Below, one piece after another: positions 45,871 to 53,727 of a stretch of DNA of 64,000 bases (its first letter is position 1; each line of letters begins with the position of its first letter). The translations under genes were made by a program, and so were the position numbers. Location: NCBI GenBank assembly GCA_036226585.1, contig CP108997.1:5580001-5644000 (forward strand), written 5' to 3'. This stretch comes from Streptomyces sp. NBC_00708 (lineage in GTDB: Bacteria; Actinomycetota; Actinomycetes; Streptomycetales; Streptomycetaceae). The notes beneath the pieces were generated by a model that saw nothing but the letters and a program-made list of their open reading frames with translations, was not told where the DNA came from and ran no database searches.

Positions 45871-45884
45871 TGGGAGCGCTCCCA
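45871..45884. promoter_or_regulatory. CebR-type operator before the xyloglucanase gene
   Basis: TGGGAGCGCTCCCA is a perfect 14-bp palindrome identical to the known CebR (LacI family) box of cellulose-utilisation genes in Streptomyces. It lies 59 nt upstream of the GH74 start, so the gene should be induced by cello-oligosaccharides. Confidence 0.92.
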
Positions 45885-45942
45885 CATCCGTTCACGCCGT
45901 TAACCGCCTTTGCCGGCGGTCCTGTTCGGAGGAGACGTTTCC

Positions 45943-48675
45943 GTGCGCAGAAGCGCAAGACCCCTCGCTGCCGTGATGGCGGCGCTCACTCTCACCGCCG
46001 GGCTGTTCGCCGCCGGTGCGCCGGCGTCGGCGCGGGACAGTGACGCCACCACCACCGCGCAGGCATCCGATGTGTCCCTCGCGGCGGACACGTACGACTG
46101 GAAGAACGTCCGCATCGACGGCGGCGGGTTCGTCCCCGGGATCGTCTTCAACCGGTCCGAGAAGAACCTCGCCTACGCCCGCACCGACATCGGCGGCGCT
46201 TACCGCTGGGACCAGTCGGGCAAGCGGTGGACCCCGTTGCTCGACTGGGTGGACTGGGACCACTGGGGCTGGACCGGGGTGGTGAGCCTCGCCTCGGACT
46301 CCGTCGACCCGGACAACGTGTACGCCGCCGTGGGCACGTACACCAATGACTGGGACCCCACCAACGGCGCGGTCCTGCGCTCCTCGGACCGGGGCGCCAG
46401 CTGGAAGGCGAGCACGCTGCCGTTCAAGCTCGGCGGCAACATGCCGGGCCGGGGCATGGGTGAACGCCTCGCGGTCGACCCGAACAAGAACTCCGTGCTC
46501 TACCTCGGCGCGCCCAGCGGCAACGGCCTGTGGCGGTCCACCGACTCGGGGGCCACCTGGTCCGAGGTCACGGCCTTCCCCAACCCGGGCAACTACTCCC
46601 AGGACCCCACCGACACCAGCGGCTACGGCAACGACAACCAGGGCATCGTCTGGGTGACGTTCGACGAGCGGACCGGGAGCGCGGGCAGCGCGACCCAGGA
46701 CATCTACGTCGGCGTCGCCGACAAGGAGAACACCGTCTACCGCTCCACGGACGGCGGGGCCACCTGGTCGCGGATCGCCGGGCAGCCGACCGGATACCTG
46801 GCGCACAAGGGCGTACTCGACTCCGAGAACGGCTACCTCTATCTCACCCTGAGCGATACCGGCGGACCCTACGACGGCGGCAAGGGGCAGATCTGGCGGT
46901 ACACCACCGCGACGGGGGAGTGGAAGGACGTCAGCCCGGTCGCCGAGGCGGACACCTACTACGGCTTCAGCGGGCTCACCGTGGACCGGCAGCACCCCGG
47001 CACGGTCATGGCGACCGCGTACAGCTCCTGGTGGCCGGACACCCAGATCTTCCGCTCCACGGACAGCGGGGCGACCTGGACGCAGGCGTGGGACTACACC
47101 AGTTACCCCAACCGCTCCAACCGCTTCACCCAGGACGTCTCCTCGGTGCCCTGGCTGACCTGGGGCGCCAACCCGTCGCCGCCGGAGACCACGCCCAAGC
47201 TGGGCTGGATGACGGAGGCGCTGGAGATCGACCCGTTCGACTCGGACCGCATGATGTACGGCACCGGCGCGACGGTCTACGGCACCGAGAACCTCACCAA
47301 GTGGGACTCCGGCAGCCAGTTCACCATCACGCCGATGGTGAAGGGCCTGGAGGAGACCGCCGTCAACGACCTGGCCAGCCCGCCGTCCGGGGCGCCGCTG
47401 CTCAGTGCGCTCGGTGACATCGGGGGCTTCCGGCACACCGACCTCGACGCCGTGCCGGACATGATGTTCACCTCGCCCAGCCTGACCTCCACCACGAGCC
47501 TCGACTTCGCCGAGAGCAGCCCGAACACGGTGGTCCGGGTCGGCAGCGCCGACGCCGCCCCGCACATCGGCTTCTCCACGGACAACGGCTCCAACTGGTT
47601 CCAGGGCTCCGAGCCGTCCGGGGTGACCGGCGGCGGCACCGTCGCGGCGGCGGCCGACGCGAGCGGATTCGTCTGGAGCCCCGAGGGCACCGGGGTGTAC
47701 CACACGACCGGGTACGGGAGTTCGTGGTCGGCGTCCACCGGGATACCGCAGGGCGCGACGGTCGAGTCGGACCGCGAGAACCCGGAGAAGTTCTACGGGT
47801 ACAAGGCCGGCACCTTCTACGTATCGACGGACGGCGGCGCGACGTTCACGGCGAAGGCGTCGAGCGGTCTGCCCGCCGAGGACAACGTCCGCTTCAAGGC
47901 CGTGCCCGGCACCGAGGGCGACATCTGGCTCGCGGGCGGCAGCGCCACGGGCACGTACGGCCTGTGGCACTCCACCGACTCCGGGGCGACCTTCACCAAG
48001 CTGACCGGTGTCGAGCAGGCCGACGCGGTGGGCTTCGGCAAGGCGGCCACCGGGGCCTCGTACGACACGCTCTTCGTCTCCGCGAAGATCGGCGGGGTGC
48101 GCGGCATCTTCCGGTCCACGGACGCGGGCGCCACCTGGACCCGTATCAACGACGACGCCCACCAGTGGGGCTGGACCGGCGCCGCGATCACCGGTGACCC
48201 GCGCGTCTTCGGCCGGGTCTACGTGTCCACCAACGGGCGCGGGATCCTGTACGGCGACTCCCCGGACGGCGACGGCGGCACCGACCCCGGTACGGACCCG
48301 GGCACGGACCCCGGCACCGATCCGGGCACCGACCCCGGCACCGACCCGGGTGACGCCGCCTGTTCGGTGACGTACAAGGTCACCAACCAGTGGTCCGGCG
48401 GCTTCCAGGCCGATGTGACGCTCACCAACACCGGCACCGCCGGGCTGGACGGCTGGAAGCTCGCCTGGACGTTCCCGGACGGGCAGAAGGTCGGCCAGAT
48501 GTGGAACGCCACGCCCACGCAGGACGGGGCGAAGGTGACGGCCACCAACGTCTCGTGGAACGGCAGGGTCGCCCCCGGCGCCTCCGCGGGCTTCGGTTTC
48601 ACCGGCACACTGACCGGCGGCAACACGGCACCGGACGCCTTTTCGCTGGGCGACGAGGTCTGCGCCACCGGCTGA
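45943..48675 (+). CDS. Secreted GH74 xyloglucanase with C-terminal CBM2
   Basis: 910 residues. A signal peptide (basic start, AVMAALTLTAGLFAAG, cleavage after APASA near residue 30) precedes a GH74 twin beta-propeller of about 740 residues. It has repeated Asp-box strands such as STDSGATW and STDGGATW. Likely catalytic Asp residues are Asp82 (ARTDIGGAYRW) and Asp492 (LGDIGGFRH), the two positions known in GH74. A Thr-Asp-Pro-Gly repeat linker follows, then a CBM2 cellulose-binding module of about 100 residues (CSVTYKVTNQWSGGFQADVTLTNTG ... GDEVC, terminal disulfide). It cuts xyloglucan outside the cell. Start: GTG at 45943 after GGAGGA. The CebR box upstream links it to the cellulose regulon. 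Confidence 0.93.
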   Translation: MRRSARPLAAVMAALTLTAGLFAAGAPASARDSDATTTAQASDVSLAADTYDWKNVRIDGGGFVPGIVFNRSEKNLAYARTDIGGAYRWDQSGKRWTPLLDWVDWDHWGWTGVVSLASDSVDPDNVYAAVGTYTNDWDPTNGAVLRSSDRGASWKASTLPFKLGGNMPGRGMGERLAVDPNKNSVLYLGAPSGNGLWRSTDSGATWSEVTAFPNPGNYSQDPTDTSGYGNDNQGIVWVTFDERTGSAGSATQDIYVGVADKENTVYRSTDGGATWSRIAGQPTGYLAHKGVLDSENGYLYLTLSDTGGPYDGGKGQIWRYTTATGEWKDVSPVAEADTYYGFSGLTVDRQHPGTVMATAYSSWWPDTQIFRSTDSGATWTQAWDYTSYPNRSNRFTQDVSSVPWLTWGANPSPPETTPKLGWMTEALEIDPFDSDRMMYGTGATVYGTENLTKWDSGSQFTITPMVKGLEETAVNDLASPPSGAPLLSALGDIGGFRHTDLDAVPDMMFTSPSLTSTTSLDFAESSPNTVVRVGSADAAPHIGFSTDNGSNWFQGSEPSGVTGGGTVAAAADASGFVWSPEGTGVYHTTGYGSSWSASTGIPQGATVESDRENPEKFYGYKAGTFYVSTDGGATFTAKASSGLPAEDNVRFKAVPGTEGDIWLAGGSATGTYGLWHSTDSGATFTKLTGVEQADAVGFGKAATGASYDTLFVSAKIGGVRGIFRSTDAGATWTRINDDAHQWGWTGAAITGDPRVFGRVYVSTNGRGILYGDSPDGDGGTDPGTDPGTDPGTDPGTDPGTDPGDAACSVTYKVTNQWSGGFQADVTLTNTGTAGLDGWKLAWTFPDGQKVGQMWNATPTQDGAKVTATNVSWNGRVAPGASAGFGFTGTLTGGNTAPDAFSLGDEVCATG
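48280..48351 (+). repeat. Tandem TDPG-coding repeat (protein linker)
   Basis: Six 12-nt units encode TDPG (the last is DPGD-like), forming the flexible linker between the GH74 and CBM2 domains. Third-base variation between units (ggt, ggc, ccc, ccg) shows it is selected at protein level and is not a recent DNA expansion. Confidence 0.85.
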
Positions 48676-48699
48676 CGTGGGGTGCGGGGCCCCACCGTC

Positions 48700-48732
48700 G
48701 GAGGGCGGGCCCCGCGGCCGGGCCCGCCCTCC
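48700..48732 (+). terminator. Terminator after the xyloglucanase gene
   Basis: A perfect 13-bp stem (GGAGGGCGGGCCC with its complement) with a 7-nt loop begins 25 nt after the stop. A weaker GTGGGG/CCCCAC hairpin lies just before it at 48677-48695. Confidence 0.8.
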
Positions 48733-48781
48733 GGCACCCTCGTACTGGCCCCGTACAGGTTCGTCGGCCATACTGCCCGCC

Positions 48782-49318
48782 GTGGAGCAGCGCATAGACC
48801 CCAAGACCCAGCCCGCGTACGCCGCAGGGACCGACCCGGCGTACATCCCCGGTCTCACGGCCCCCCGACCCGCCGCGGCGGAGGAGGAGCCGGAGGCCAT
48901 CGAGGAGCCCGCACCCGTCGACGCCGTCGCGGAGGCGCCGGCCGACGCGGTACCGGTGGCGCAGGACGAGGAGGAGGCCGAGAGCGACGAGGACGACAAG
49001 AGCGGTGAGAACGGCGAGAGCGGCGAAGAGGCCGCCGACGGGGCCTCGTTCGAGGTGAGCGACCGGCGCGGCTCGATCTCGGCCGGTCCGTCGGGCGTCC
49101 GGTTCACGCTGGACGACCAGCAGGCCGACTTCCTCTGGGACGAGATCGGCGCGGTCGAACTGAAGCCGGCCCGCTTCGGCCGCAGGTTCACCGTGACCGT
49201 CCACCTGTCGTCCAAGCGCTGGTTCAACGGCGAGGTCGAGGCGGAGTCCCGCGGCAGCCTCAAGGAGTGGACCGAGGGCTTCGACGCGGTCCTGGACGCG
49301 TACTTCGAGGAGTCCTGA
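48782..49318 (+). CDS. Small acidic protein, function unknown
   Basis: 178 residues. The N-terminal half is Glu/Ala/Asp/Pro-rich and probably disordered (EEEPEAIEEPAPVDAVAEAPADAVPV, EEEAESDEDD). The C-terminal 85 residues (FEVSDRRGSISAGPSGVRFTLDDQQADFLWDEIGAVELKPARFGRRFTVTVHL and SKRWFNGEVEAESRGSLKEWTEGFDAVLDAYFEE) form a compact PH-like strand-helix unit seen in uncharacterised Streptomyces proteins. No signal peptide. Start: GTG at 48782, 7 nt after CATACT, so probably leaderless. It ends at a dispersed-repeat hairpin, convergent with the SIS gene. Confidence 0.75.
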   Translation: MEQRIDPKTQPAYAAGTDPAYIPGLTAPRPAAAEEEPEAIEEPAPVDAVAEAPADAVPVAQDEEEAESDEDDKSGENGESGEEAADGASFEVSDRRGSISAGPSGVRFTLDDQQADFLWDEIGAVELKPARFGRRFTVTVHLSSKRWFNGEVEAESRGSLKEWTEGFDAVLDAYFEES

Positions 49319-49343
49319 CGGGGGCTTTGCCCCGGGCCCCGCG

Positions 49344-49390
49344 CCTCAAACGCCGGCGGGGCTGCATGTCAGCCCGTCCGGCGTTTGAGG
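49344..49390. terminator. Bidirectional terminator built from the CCTCAAACGCCGG dispersed repeat
   Basis: CCTCAAACGCCGG (49344-49356) pairs perfectly with CCGGCGTTTGAGG (49378-49390), with an inner GGGCT/AGCCC stem in the loop. This arm sequence recurs between convergent genes across Streptomyces chromosomes. Here it separates the acidic-protein gene from the SIS gene. Confidence 0.8.
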
Positions 49391-49417
49391 ACTGGGGGTT
49401 CGGGGGCAACGCCCCCG

Positions 49418-50302
49418 TCAGGCGTCGGCCAGGACCACCGAGCGGGTCAGGTGGCGCGGGGCGTCCGGGTCGAGGCCGCGGGCGGTGGCGCGGGCGACGG
49501 CCAGGCGCTGGACGCGGACCAGGTCGGCCAGCGGGTCCAGACCGCTCTCCACCCAGCGGGCGCCGGTCTCCAGGAGCTGTTCGCGCAGGCCCTCGGGCGC
49601 GGCGCCGAACATCCAGGTGGCGGTGGTGTCGGTGGCGATGGAGATGGGGCCGTGGCGGTACTCCATCGCGGCGTACGACTCGGTCCAGGAGAGCGAGGCC
49701 TCCTTCATCTTGAGCGCGGCCTCGTTGGCGAGGCCGGCCGTCCAGCCGCGGCCGAGGAAGGTGAACTGGGTGCAGTCCACGAGGCCCTCCGGCAGCGGCT
49801 CGGCGAGCGCCTGCTCCGCGTCGCGGACCACGGCGTCGGTGTGCAGGCCGAGGTGCGCGCGCAGCAGCGTCAGCAGCGTGGTGGCGAACCGGGTCTGGAC
49901 GACGGACTGTTCGTCGGCGAAGTCCAGGACGACGACCGCGTCGGCGGTCGTCATCACGGGGGTCTCCGGGTCGGCGGTGACGGCCACCGTGGGGGTGGTG
50001 CCGCGCAGCCGGCCGAGGAGTTCGAGCACCTCGGTGGTGGTGCCCGAGCGGGTGAGCGCGACGACCCGGTCGTAGCGGCGGCGGGAGGGGAACTCGGACG
50101 CGGCGAAGGCATCGGTCTCGCCCTGTCCGGATTCCTCACGGAGCGAGGCGTATGCCTGAGCCATGTAGAACGAGGTGCCGCAGCCGACGACGGCGACGCG
50201 CTCGCCGGGCGCGGGCAGCACGGCCGCGTGACTCTGCGCCAGCTCCGCTGCGCGGCGCCAGCACTCCGGCTGACTGGCGATCTCGATCTCGACAAATGAC
50301 AC
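49418..50302 (-). CDS. SIS-domain sugar isomerase/deaminase-like protein
   Basis: 294 residues with two SIS domains. The first has VAVVGCGTSFYMAQAYASLREESGQG and VVALTRSGTTTEVLELLGRLRG, the second FLGRGWTAGLANEAALKMKEASLSWTESYAAMEYRHGPISIA. The latter block is close to the isomerase half of GlmS and to AgaS-type ketohexosamine isomerases; no glutaminase domain is present. It likely converts an amino-sugar phosphate in the cytoplasm. Start: GTG at 50302 with GGAG upstream. It diverges from the DeoR regulator gene, which in turn precedes a sugar ABC transporter, suggesting one catabolic unit. Confidence 0.88.
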   Translation of the reverse strand: MSFVEIEIASQPECWRRAAELAQSHAAVLPAPGERVAVVGCGTSFYMAQAYASLREESGQGETDAFAASEFPSRRRYDRVVALTRSGTTTEVLELLGRLRGTTPTVAVTADPETPVMTTADAVVVLDFADEQSVVQTRFATTLLTLLRAHLGLHTDAVVRDAEQALAEPLPEGLVDCTQFTFLGRGWTAGLANEAALKMKEASLSWTESYAAMEYRHGPISIATDTTATWMFGAAPEGLREQLLETGARWVESGLDPLADLVRVQRLAVARATARGLDPDAPRHLTRSVVLADA

Positions 50303-50368
50303 TTTTGCACTCCGTACTGGTGATGGGATGCTCGTTTACGCACGTTACCCGCGAGGACCGAGCATTAT

Positions 50369-50383
50369 CAAGCATTCCGCTTG
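50369..50383. promoter_or_regulatory. Inverted repeat in the SIS/deoR divergent promoter
   Basis: CAAGC-ATTCC-GCTTG is a perfect 5-5-5 inverted repeat between the two divergent genes. GCTTG recurs at about 50390 and 50418 nearby. It is a candidate DeoR operator. Confidence 0.5.
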
Positions 50384-50487
50384 CAGAGGGCTTGACTCGC
50401 CGGAGCCTTGTGCGACGCTTGCGGCTGTCCGGTGATCGCGCCCAAGGGGATGGGCGCACGCAGCCCGGACGTGTGAGGAGAACTCTC

Positions 50488-51288
50488 TTGTCCAGGGATG
50501 CCCGGTGGAACGCACTGCTGGAACTCGTAGGTAAGCACGGCCGGGTGGACGTCGAGGACGCCGCGAAGACGCTGGACGTCTCGGCCGCGACCATTCGGCG
50601 GGACCTGGACCAGCTCGCCGAGCAGCAGCTGCTCACCCGGACCAGGGGCGGCGCGGTCGCCCACGGCGTCAGCTACGAGCTGGCCCTCCGCTACAAGACC
50701 GGCCGCAACGCCCCCGAGAAGCAGGCCATCGGCCGCGCCGTCGCCGACCTGGTCGCGGTCGGCGAGGTGGTCGGGCTCACCGGCGGCACCACCATCACCG
50801 AGGTGGCCCGCTCGCTCGCCGTCCGGGCGGACCTGGTGGGGGAGGGCGCCGGCGGGGCGTCGGGGCAGCCGACGCTGACGGTGGTGACCAACGCCCTCAA
50901 CATCGCCAACGAGCTGGTGATCCGGCCGCAGATCAAGATGGTGGTCACCGGCGGGGTCGCCCGGCCCCAGTCGTACGAGCTGACCGGCCCGCTGGCCAGT
51001 GGAGTGCTCGGCGAGATAACGCTGGACGTGGCCGTGCTGGGCGTCAACGCCATCGACACCGAACGCGGCGCGTACGTGCACCACGAGGGCGAGGCGAGCA
51101 TCAACCGGCTGCTCGCCCAGCAGGCCCAGCGCGTGGTGGTCGCCGCCGACTCCTCGAAGATCGGCAAGCGCGCCTTCGCCCGGGTCTGCGACCTCTCCCT
51201 GGTCGATTTCCTGGTCACCGACCGGGGTATCGCGCCCGATGCGTCCGCCCGCTTCACCGAGGCCGGCGTCACCGTCATCGCCGTCTGA
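50488..51288 (+). CDS. DeoR/GlpR family transcriptional regulator
   Basis: 266 residues. The N-terminal DeoR helix-turn-helix is GRVDVEDAAKTLDVSAATIRRDLDQLAEQQLLTRTRGGAV (residues 17-56). The C-terminal sugar-phosphate sensor domain has VVGLTGGTTITEVARSL, VVTNALNIANEL, VTGGVARPQSYELTGPLA and VVVAADSSKIGKRAF. DeoR proteins usually repress sugar-catabolic genes until a phosphorylated sugar binds. Start: TTG at 50488 with GAGGAG upstream; the long frame before it is the shadow of the SIS gene. Likely targets are the divergent SIS gene and the transporter downstream. Confidence 0.92.
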   Translation: MSRDARWNALLELVGKHGRVDVEDAAKTLDVSAATIRRDLDQLAEQQLLTRTRGGAVAHGVSYELALRYKTGRNAPEKQAIGRAVADLVAVGEVVGLTGGTTITEVARSLAVRADLVGEGAGGASGQPTLTVVTNALNIANELVIRPQIKMVVTGGVARPQSYELTGPLASGVLGEITLDVAVLGVNAIDTERGAYVHHEGEASINRLLAQQAQRVVVAADSSKIGKRAFARVCDLSLVDFLVTDRGIAPDASARFTEAGVTVIAV

Positions 51289-51305
51289 CCTCCCGCTCCA
51301 CCCCA

Positions 51306-51344
51306 CGGCGGGCCTCCGCGCACCCGGTGCGCGGAGGCCCGCCG
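51306..51344 (+). terminator. Terminator after the DeoR gene
   Basis: A long palindrome (CGGCGGGCCTCCGCGCACC with its complement) gives a stem of about 16 bp with a small loop, followed by TTCTG, 17 nt past the stop. It isolates deoR from the transporter operon. Confidence 0.85.
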
Positions 51345-51715
51345 TTCTGCGTGCACCCAAACCGGTTCAGGGTGCCCGACTGTGCGTGAAGTGTGCGCGA
51401 TCAATCACAACCACGCACAGGATGGCTGATTCTGACGGAGGAACAGTGCATTCCGGGACGGTCTCGCGAGTATTGCGAGACCGATATATGCCAGTTGTTG
51501 GGTCTGTGATGCCCTGGGGTGCTGCGTGGAGCGACTTTTGCTTGCCCATAGATGTTCGTTACCTCTGCGAAATGAACAACTCTTGCCATACGGGCGCACG
51601 GTCGTGAACTATGTGCCTGTCGCCGCGAAGGAGCGGCGGCCGCATCTCCCCGAGGTGCGCGCCGCCCTCCACGTATGCGGGACGTTCTCTCGCTCCATCA
51701 GCCCTGGAGGTGCCT
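51345..51715. other. Promoter and long leader of the sugar transporter operon
   Basis: 371 nt, clearly less GC-rich than the flanks from about 51400 to 51600. It contains GGTCTCGC-N7-GCGAGACC (51460-51482), a perfect 8-bp inverted repeat that may be an operator or an RNA hairpin. It also contains a short ORF at 51447-51607 with a perfect GGAGG site. The 100 nt before the first permease gene are GC-rich again. Confidence 0.55.
51447..51607 (+). CDS. Possible 53-residue leader ORF, unknown
   Basis: GTG at 51447 follows GGAGG with 4-nt spacing and opens a frame of 53 residues ending at TGA 51607 (begins VHSGTVSRVLRDRYMP; three Cys near the end). The 8-bp inverted repeat 51460-51482 lies in its first codons. 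Codon use is poor in G/C at third positions compared with neighbours, which argues against an old protein gene. It may be a regulatory leader or chance. Confidence 0.25.
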
Positions 51716-52732
51716 GTGACGATGGCAAACACGCCGGTCACAGCTGCGCGGCCGCCCGTGCCGCAGCCCCGCGATCCGGAAGACGCGGACCGCTCCGCAG
51801 GGAGGAAGGACAAGAAGCGCCGAATACGGCAGCCGCTCCGGCACCGTCTGAAGCGCGACAAGGCGCTCCTGCTCTTCTGTCTGCCCGGCGTCCTGTACTT
51901 CGCGCTCTTCTTCTACCTGCCGCTCGCGGGCAACGTCATCGCCTTCCAGGACTACCAGCCGTTCCTGGGCTTCAAGCAGAGCCCGTTCGTCGGCATGGCG
52001 AACTTCACCGCGCTGCTGGCCCAGCCCGAGTTCTGGAGCGCGGTGTCCAACACCCTCCAGATCACGGCGATCCAGCTGCTCCTGTACTTTCCGGCACCGA
52101 TCGCCCTGGCGCTCCTGCTCAACTCGCTCATCAGCGAGAAGATCAAGCGGTTCATCCAGACCGTCGTCTACCTCCCGCACTTCCTGTCCTGGGTCGTCGT
52201 CGTCGCGATGTTCAAGCAGGTGCTCGGCGGCGCCGGTTCGGTCACCACGCTGCTCATGGAGCACGGGGTGAGCATCGGCAATGTGATGACGGACCCCGGC
52301 ACCTTCAAGTTCCTCATCACCGCGCAGGCCATCTGGAAGGACTGCGGCTGGGGCACGATCATCTTCCTGGCGTCCATCGCCTCGATCGACATGGGCCAGT
52401 ACGAGTCCGCCGCCATGGACGGCGCCGGCTGGCTCCGCCGGATCTGGCACATCACCCTGCCGGGCATCCGGCCGGTCATCCTGATGCTGCTGATCCTGCG
52501 GCTCGGCGACATCCTCTCCGTCGGCTTCGAGCAGATCCTGCTCCAGCGCGACGCCGTCGGCCCGGACGCCGCGGAGGTCATGGACACCTACGTCTACTTC
52601 CACGGGGTCGTGGACGGCGACTGGGGCATGAGCACCGCCGCCGGACTGATGAAGGGCGTCATCGGATTCGCCCTCATCCTCGCCGCCAACAAGCTGGCCC
52701 ACCGCTTCGGCGAGCAGGGAGTCTACCGATGA
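51716..52732 (+). CDS. Carbohydrate ABC transporter permease (LplB-like)
   Basis: 338 residues, six predicted membrane helices after a basic cytoplasmic N-terminus. The first helix is LLLFCLPGVLYFALFFYLPLAGNVIAF. The EAA loop that contacts the ATPase is ESAAMDGAGWLRRIWHITLPGI. LplB/YteP-type CUT1 permeases import oligosaccharides. Start: GTG at 51716, 5 nt after GGAGG; an ATG at 51722 is further than usual. Its stop overlaps the next gene (ATGA). No ATPase gene is present; such systems share the MsiK ATPase in Streptomyces. Confidence 0.92.
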   Translation: MTMANTPVTAARPPVPQPRDPEDADRSAGRKDKKRRIRQPLRHRLKRDKALLLFCLPGVLYFALFFYLPLAGNVIAFQDYQPFLGFKQSPFVGMANFTALLAQPEFWSAVSNTLQITAIQLLLYFPAPIALALLLNSLISEKIKRFIQTVVYLPHFLSWVVVVAMFKQVLGGAGSVTTLLMEHGVSIGNVMTDPGTFKFLITAQAIWKDCGWGTIIFLASIASIDMGQYESAAMDGAGWLRRIWHITLPGIRPVILMLLILRLGDILSVGFEQILLQRDAVGPDAAEVMDTYVYFHGVVDGDWGMSTAAGLMKGVIGFALILAANKLAHRFGEQGVYR

Positions 52733-53673
52733 GTCAGTCCGTCGCGACCCGGCTGCGCGCCGCCCGGTCCGGGACCCGCCCCCGCAAGTCCAACGGCAGG
52801 CCGCCGTGGATGGAGCGCCCGCACTGGTACGGGCAGGGCGCCAAGGGCCTGGCCCTGATCGTCCTCACCGTGATCGTGCTCTACCCGTTCGTCCTCGCCA
52901 TCGGCACCAGCCTCGCCGGCCGCGAGGAGCTGAACGCCAACGGCGGTTACGTACTGATCCCGCACCACCCGACGCTGGAGGCCTACCGGGTCATCCTGTC
53001 CGGGGGCGTGGTCACCCGCGCCGCCGTGGTCTCCATCTTCATCACACTGATCGGCACCGCGCTCAGCCTGGCCTGCACCGTGATGATCGCGTACGGCACC
53101 TCGCGCCCCGGCACGGTCCTCGCCAAGCCGATCCTGCTGCTGGTGCTCGGCACGTTCCTCTTCGCGCCCGGCATCATCCCGACGTACCTGGCGGTCCAGC
53201 AGTTCCACATGCTGGATACGTACGCGTCACTGATCCTTCCGGTCCTGCTGAACGCCTTCAACATCGTCGTCGTCCGCTCCTTCTTCCAGAGCATCCCGGA
53301 GGAGCTGTACGACGCGGCGCGCATCGACGGCGCCGGCGAGGTCACGGTCCTCTTCCGGATCGTCCTCCCGCTGTCGAAGGCGGTCCTCGCGGTGGTCGGC
53401 CTGTTCTACGCCGTCGGGTACTGGAACAGCTTCTTCAACGCGGTGCTGTACCTCAACGACTCCAGCAAGTTCCCCATCCAGGTGATCCTGCGCAGCTACG
53501 TCCTCAACGGGCAGAGCATCAACGCCTCCGCGATGGGCGTCCACGCCGTACCGCCCGCGACCTCGCTGCAGATGGCCGTACTGATCATCGCGATCGTGCC
53601 CATCTTCTGTGTCTACCCCTTCCTGCAGAAGTTCTTCGTCAAGGGCGTCCTCACCGGGGCGATCAAGGGCTGA
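52729..53673 (+). CDS. Carbohydrate ABC transporter permease (LplC-like)
   Basis: 314 residues, six predicted helices. The N-terminal GLALIVLTVIVLYPFVLAIGTSL and EAA loop DAARIDGAGEVTVLFRIVLPLSK mark the second CUT1 permease of the LplC/YtcP type. NGGYVLIPHHPTLEAYRVIL is a typical external loop of this branch. It pairs with the preceding permease. The ATG at 52729 overlaps the previous stop by 4 nt. Confidence 0.92.
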   Translation: MSQSVATRLRAARSGTRPRKSNGRPPWMERPHWYGQGAKGLALIVLTVIVLYPFVLAIGTSLAGREELNANGGYVLIPHHPTLEAYRVILSGGVVTRAAVVSIFITLIGTALSLACTVMIAYGTSRPGTVLAKPILLLVLGTFLFAPGIIPTYLAVQQFHMLDTYASLILPVLLNAFNIVVVRSFFQSIPEELYDAARIDGAGEVTVLFRIVLPLSKAVLAVVGLFYAVGYWNSFFNAVLYLNDSSKFPIQVILRSYVLNGQSINASAMGVHAVPPATSLQMAVLIIAIVPIFCVYPFLQKFFVKGVLTGAIKG

Positions 53674-53727
53674 CCCGCCCGCCCCTCACCACCACCGCCC
53701 CGCAGGCCACACACTTCAAGGAGCCCC

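Noticed and set aside
48280..48351. Short tandem repeat as a CRISPR-like or variable-number DNA repeat
   Set aside because: Units are 12 nt with no spacers, in frame, and vary at third positions; it is a protein linker.
45892..49263. A 1123-codon minus-strand frame opposite the xyloglucanase
   Set aside because: Antisense shadow; the plus strand has a signal peptide, GH74 motifs, CBM2 and a CebR box.
51460..51482. DasR (dre) site before the sugar transporter
   Set aside because: The dre consensus has GGTCTAGACC with adjacent halves; here the GGTCT/AGACC halves are 13 nt apart.
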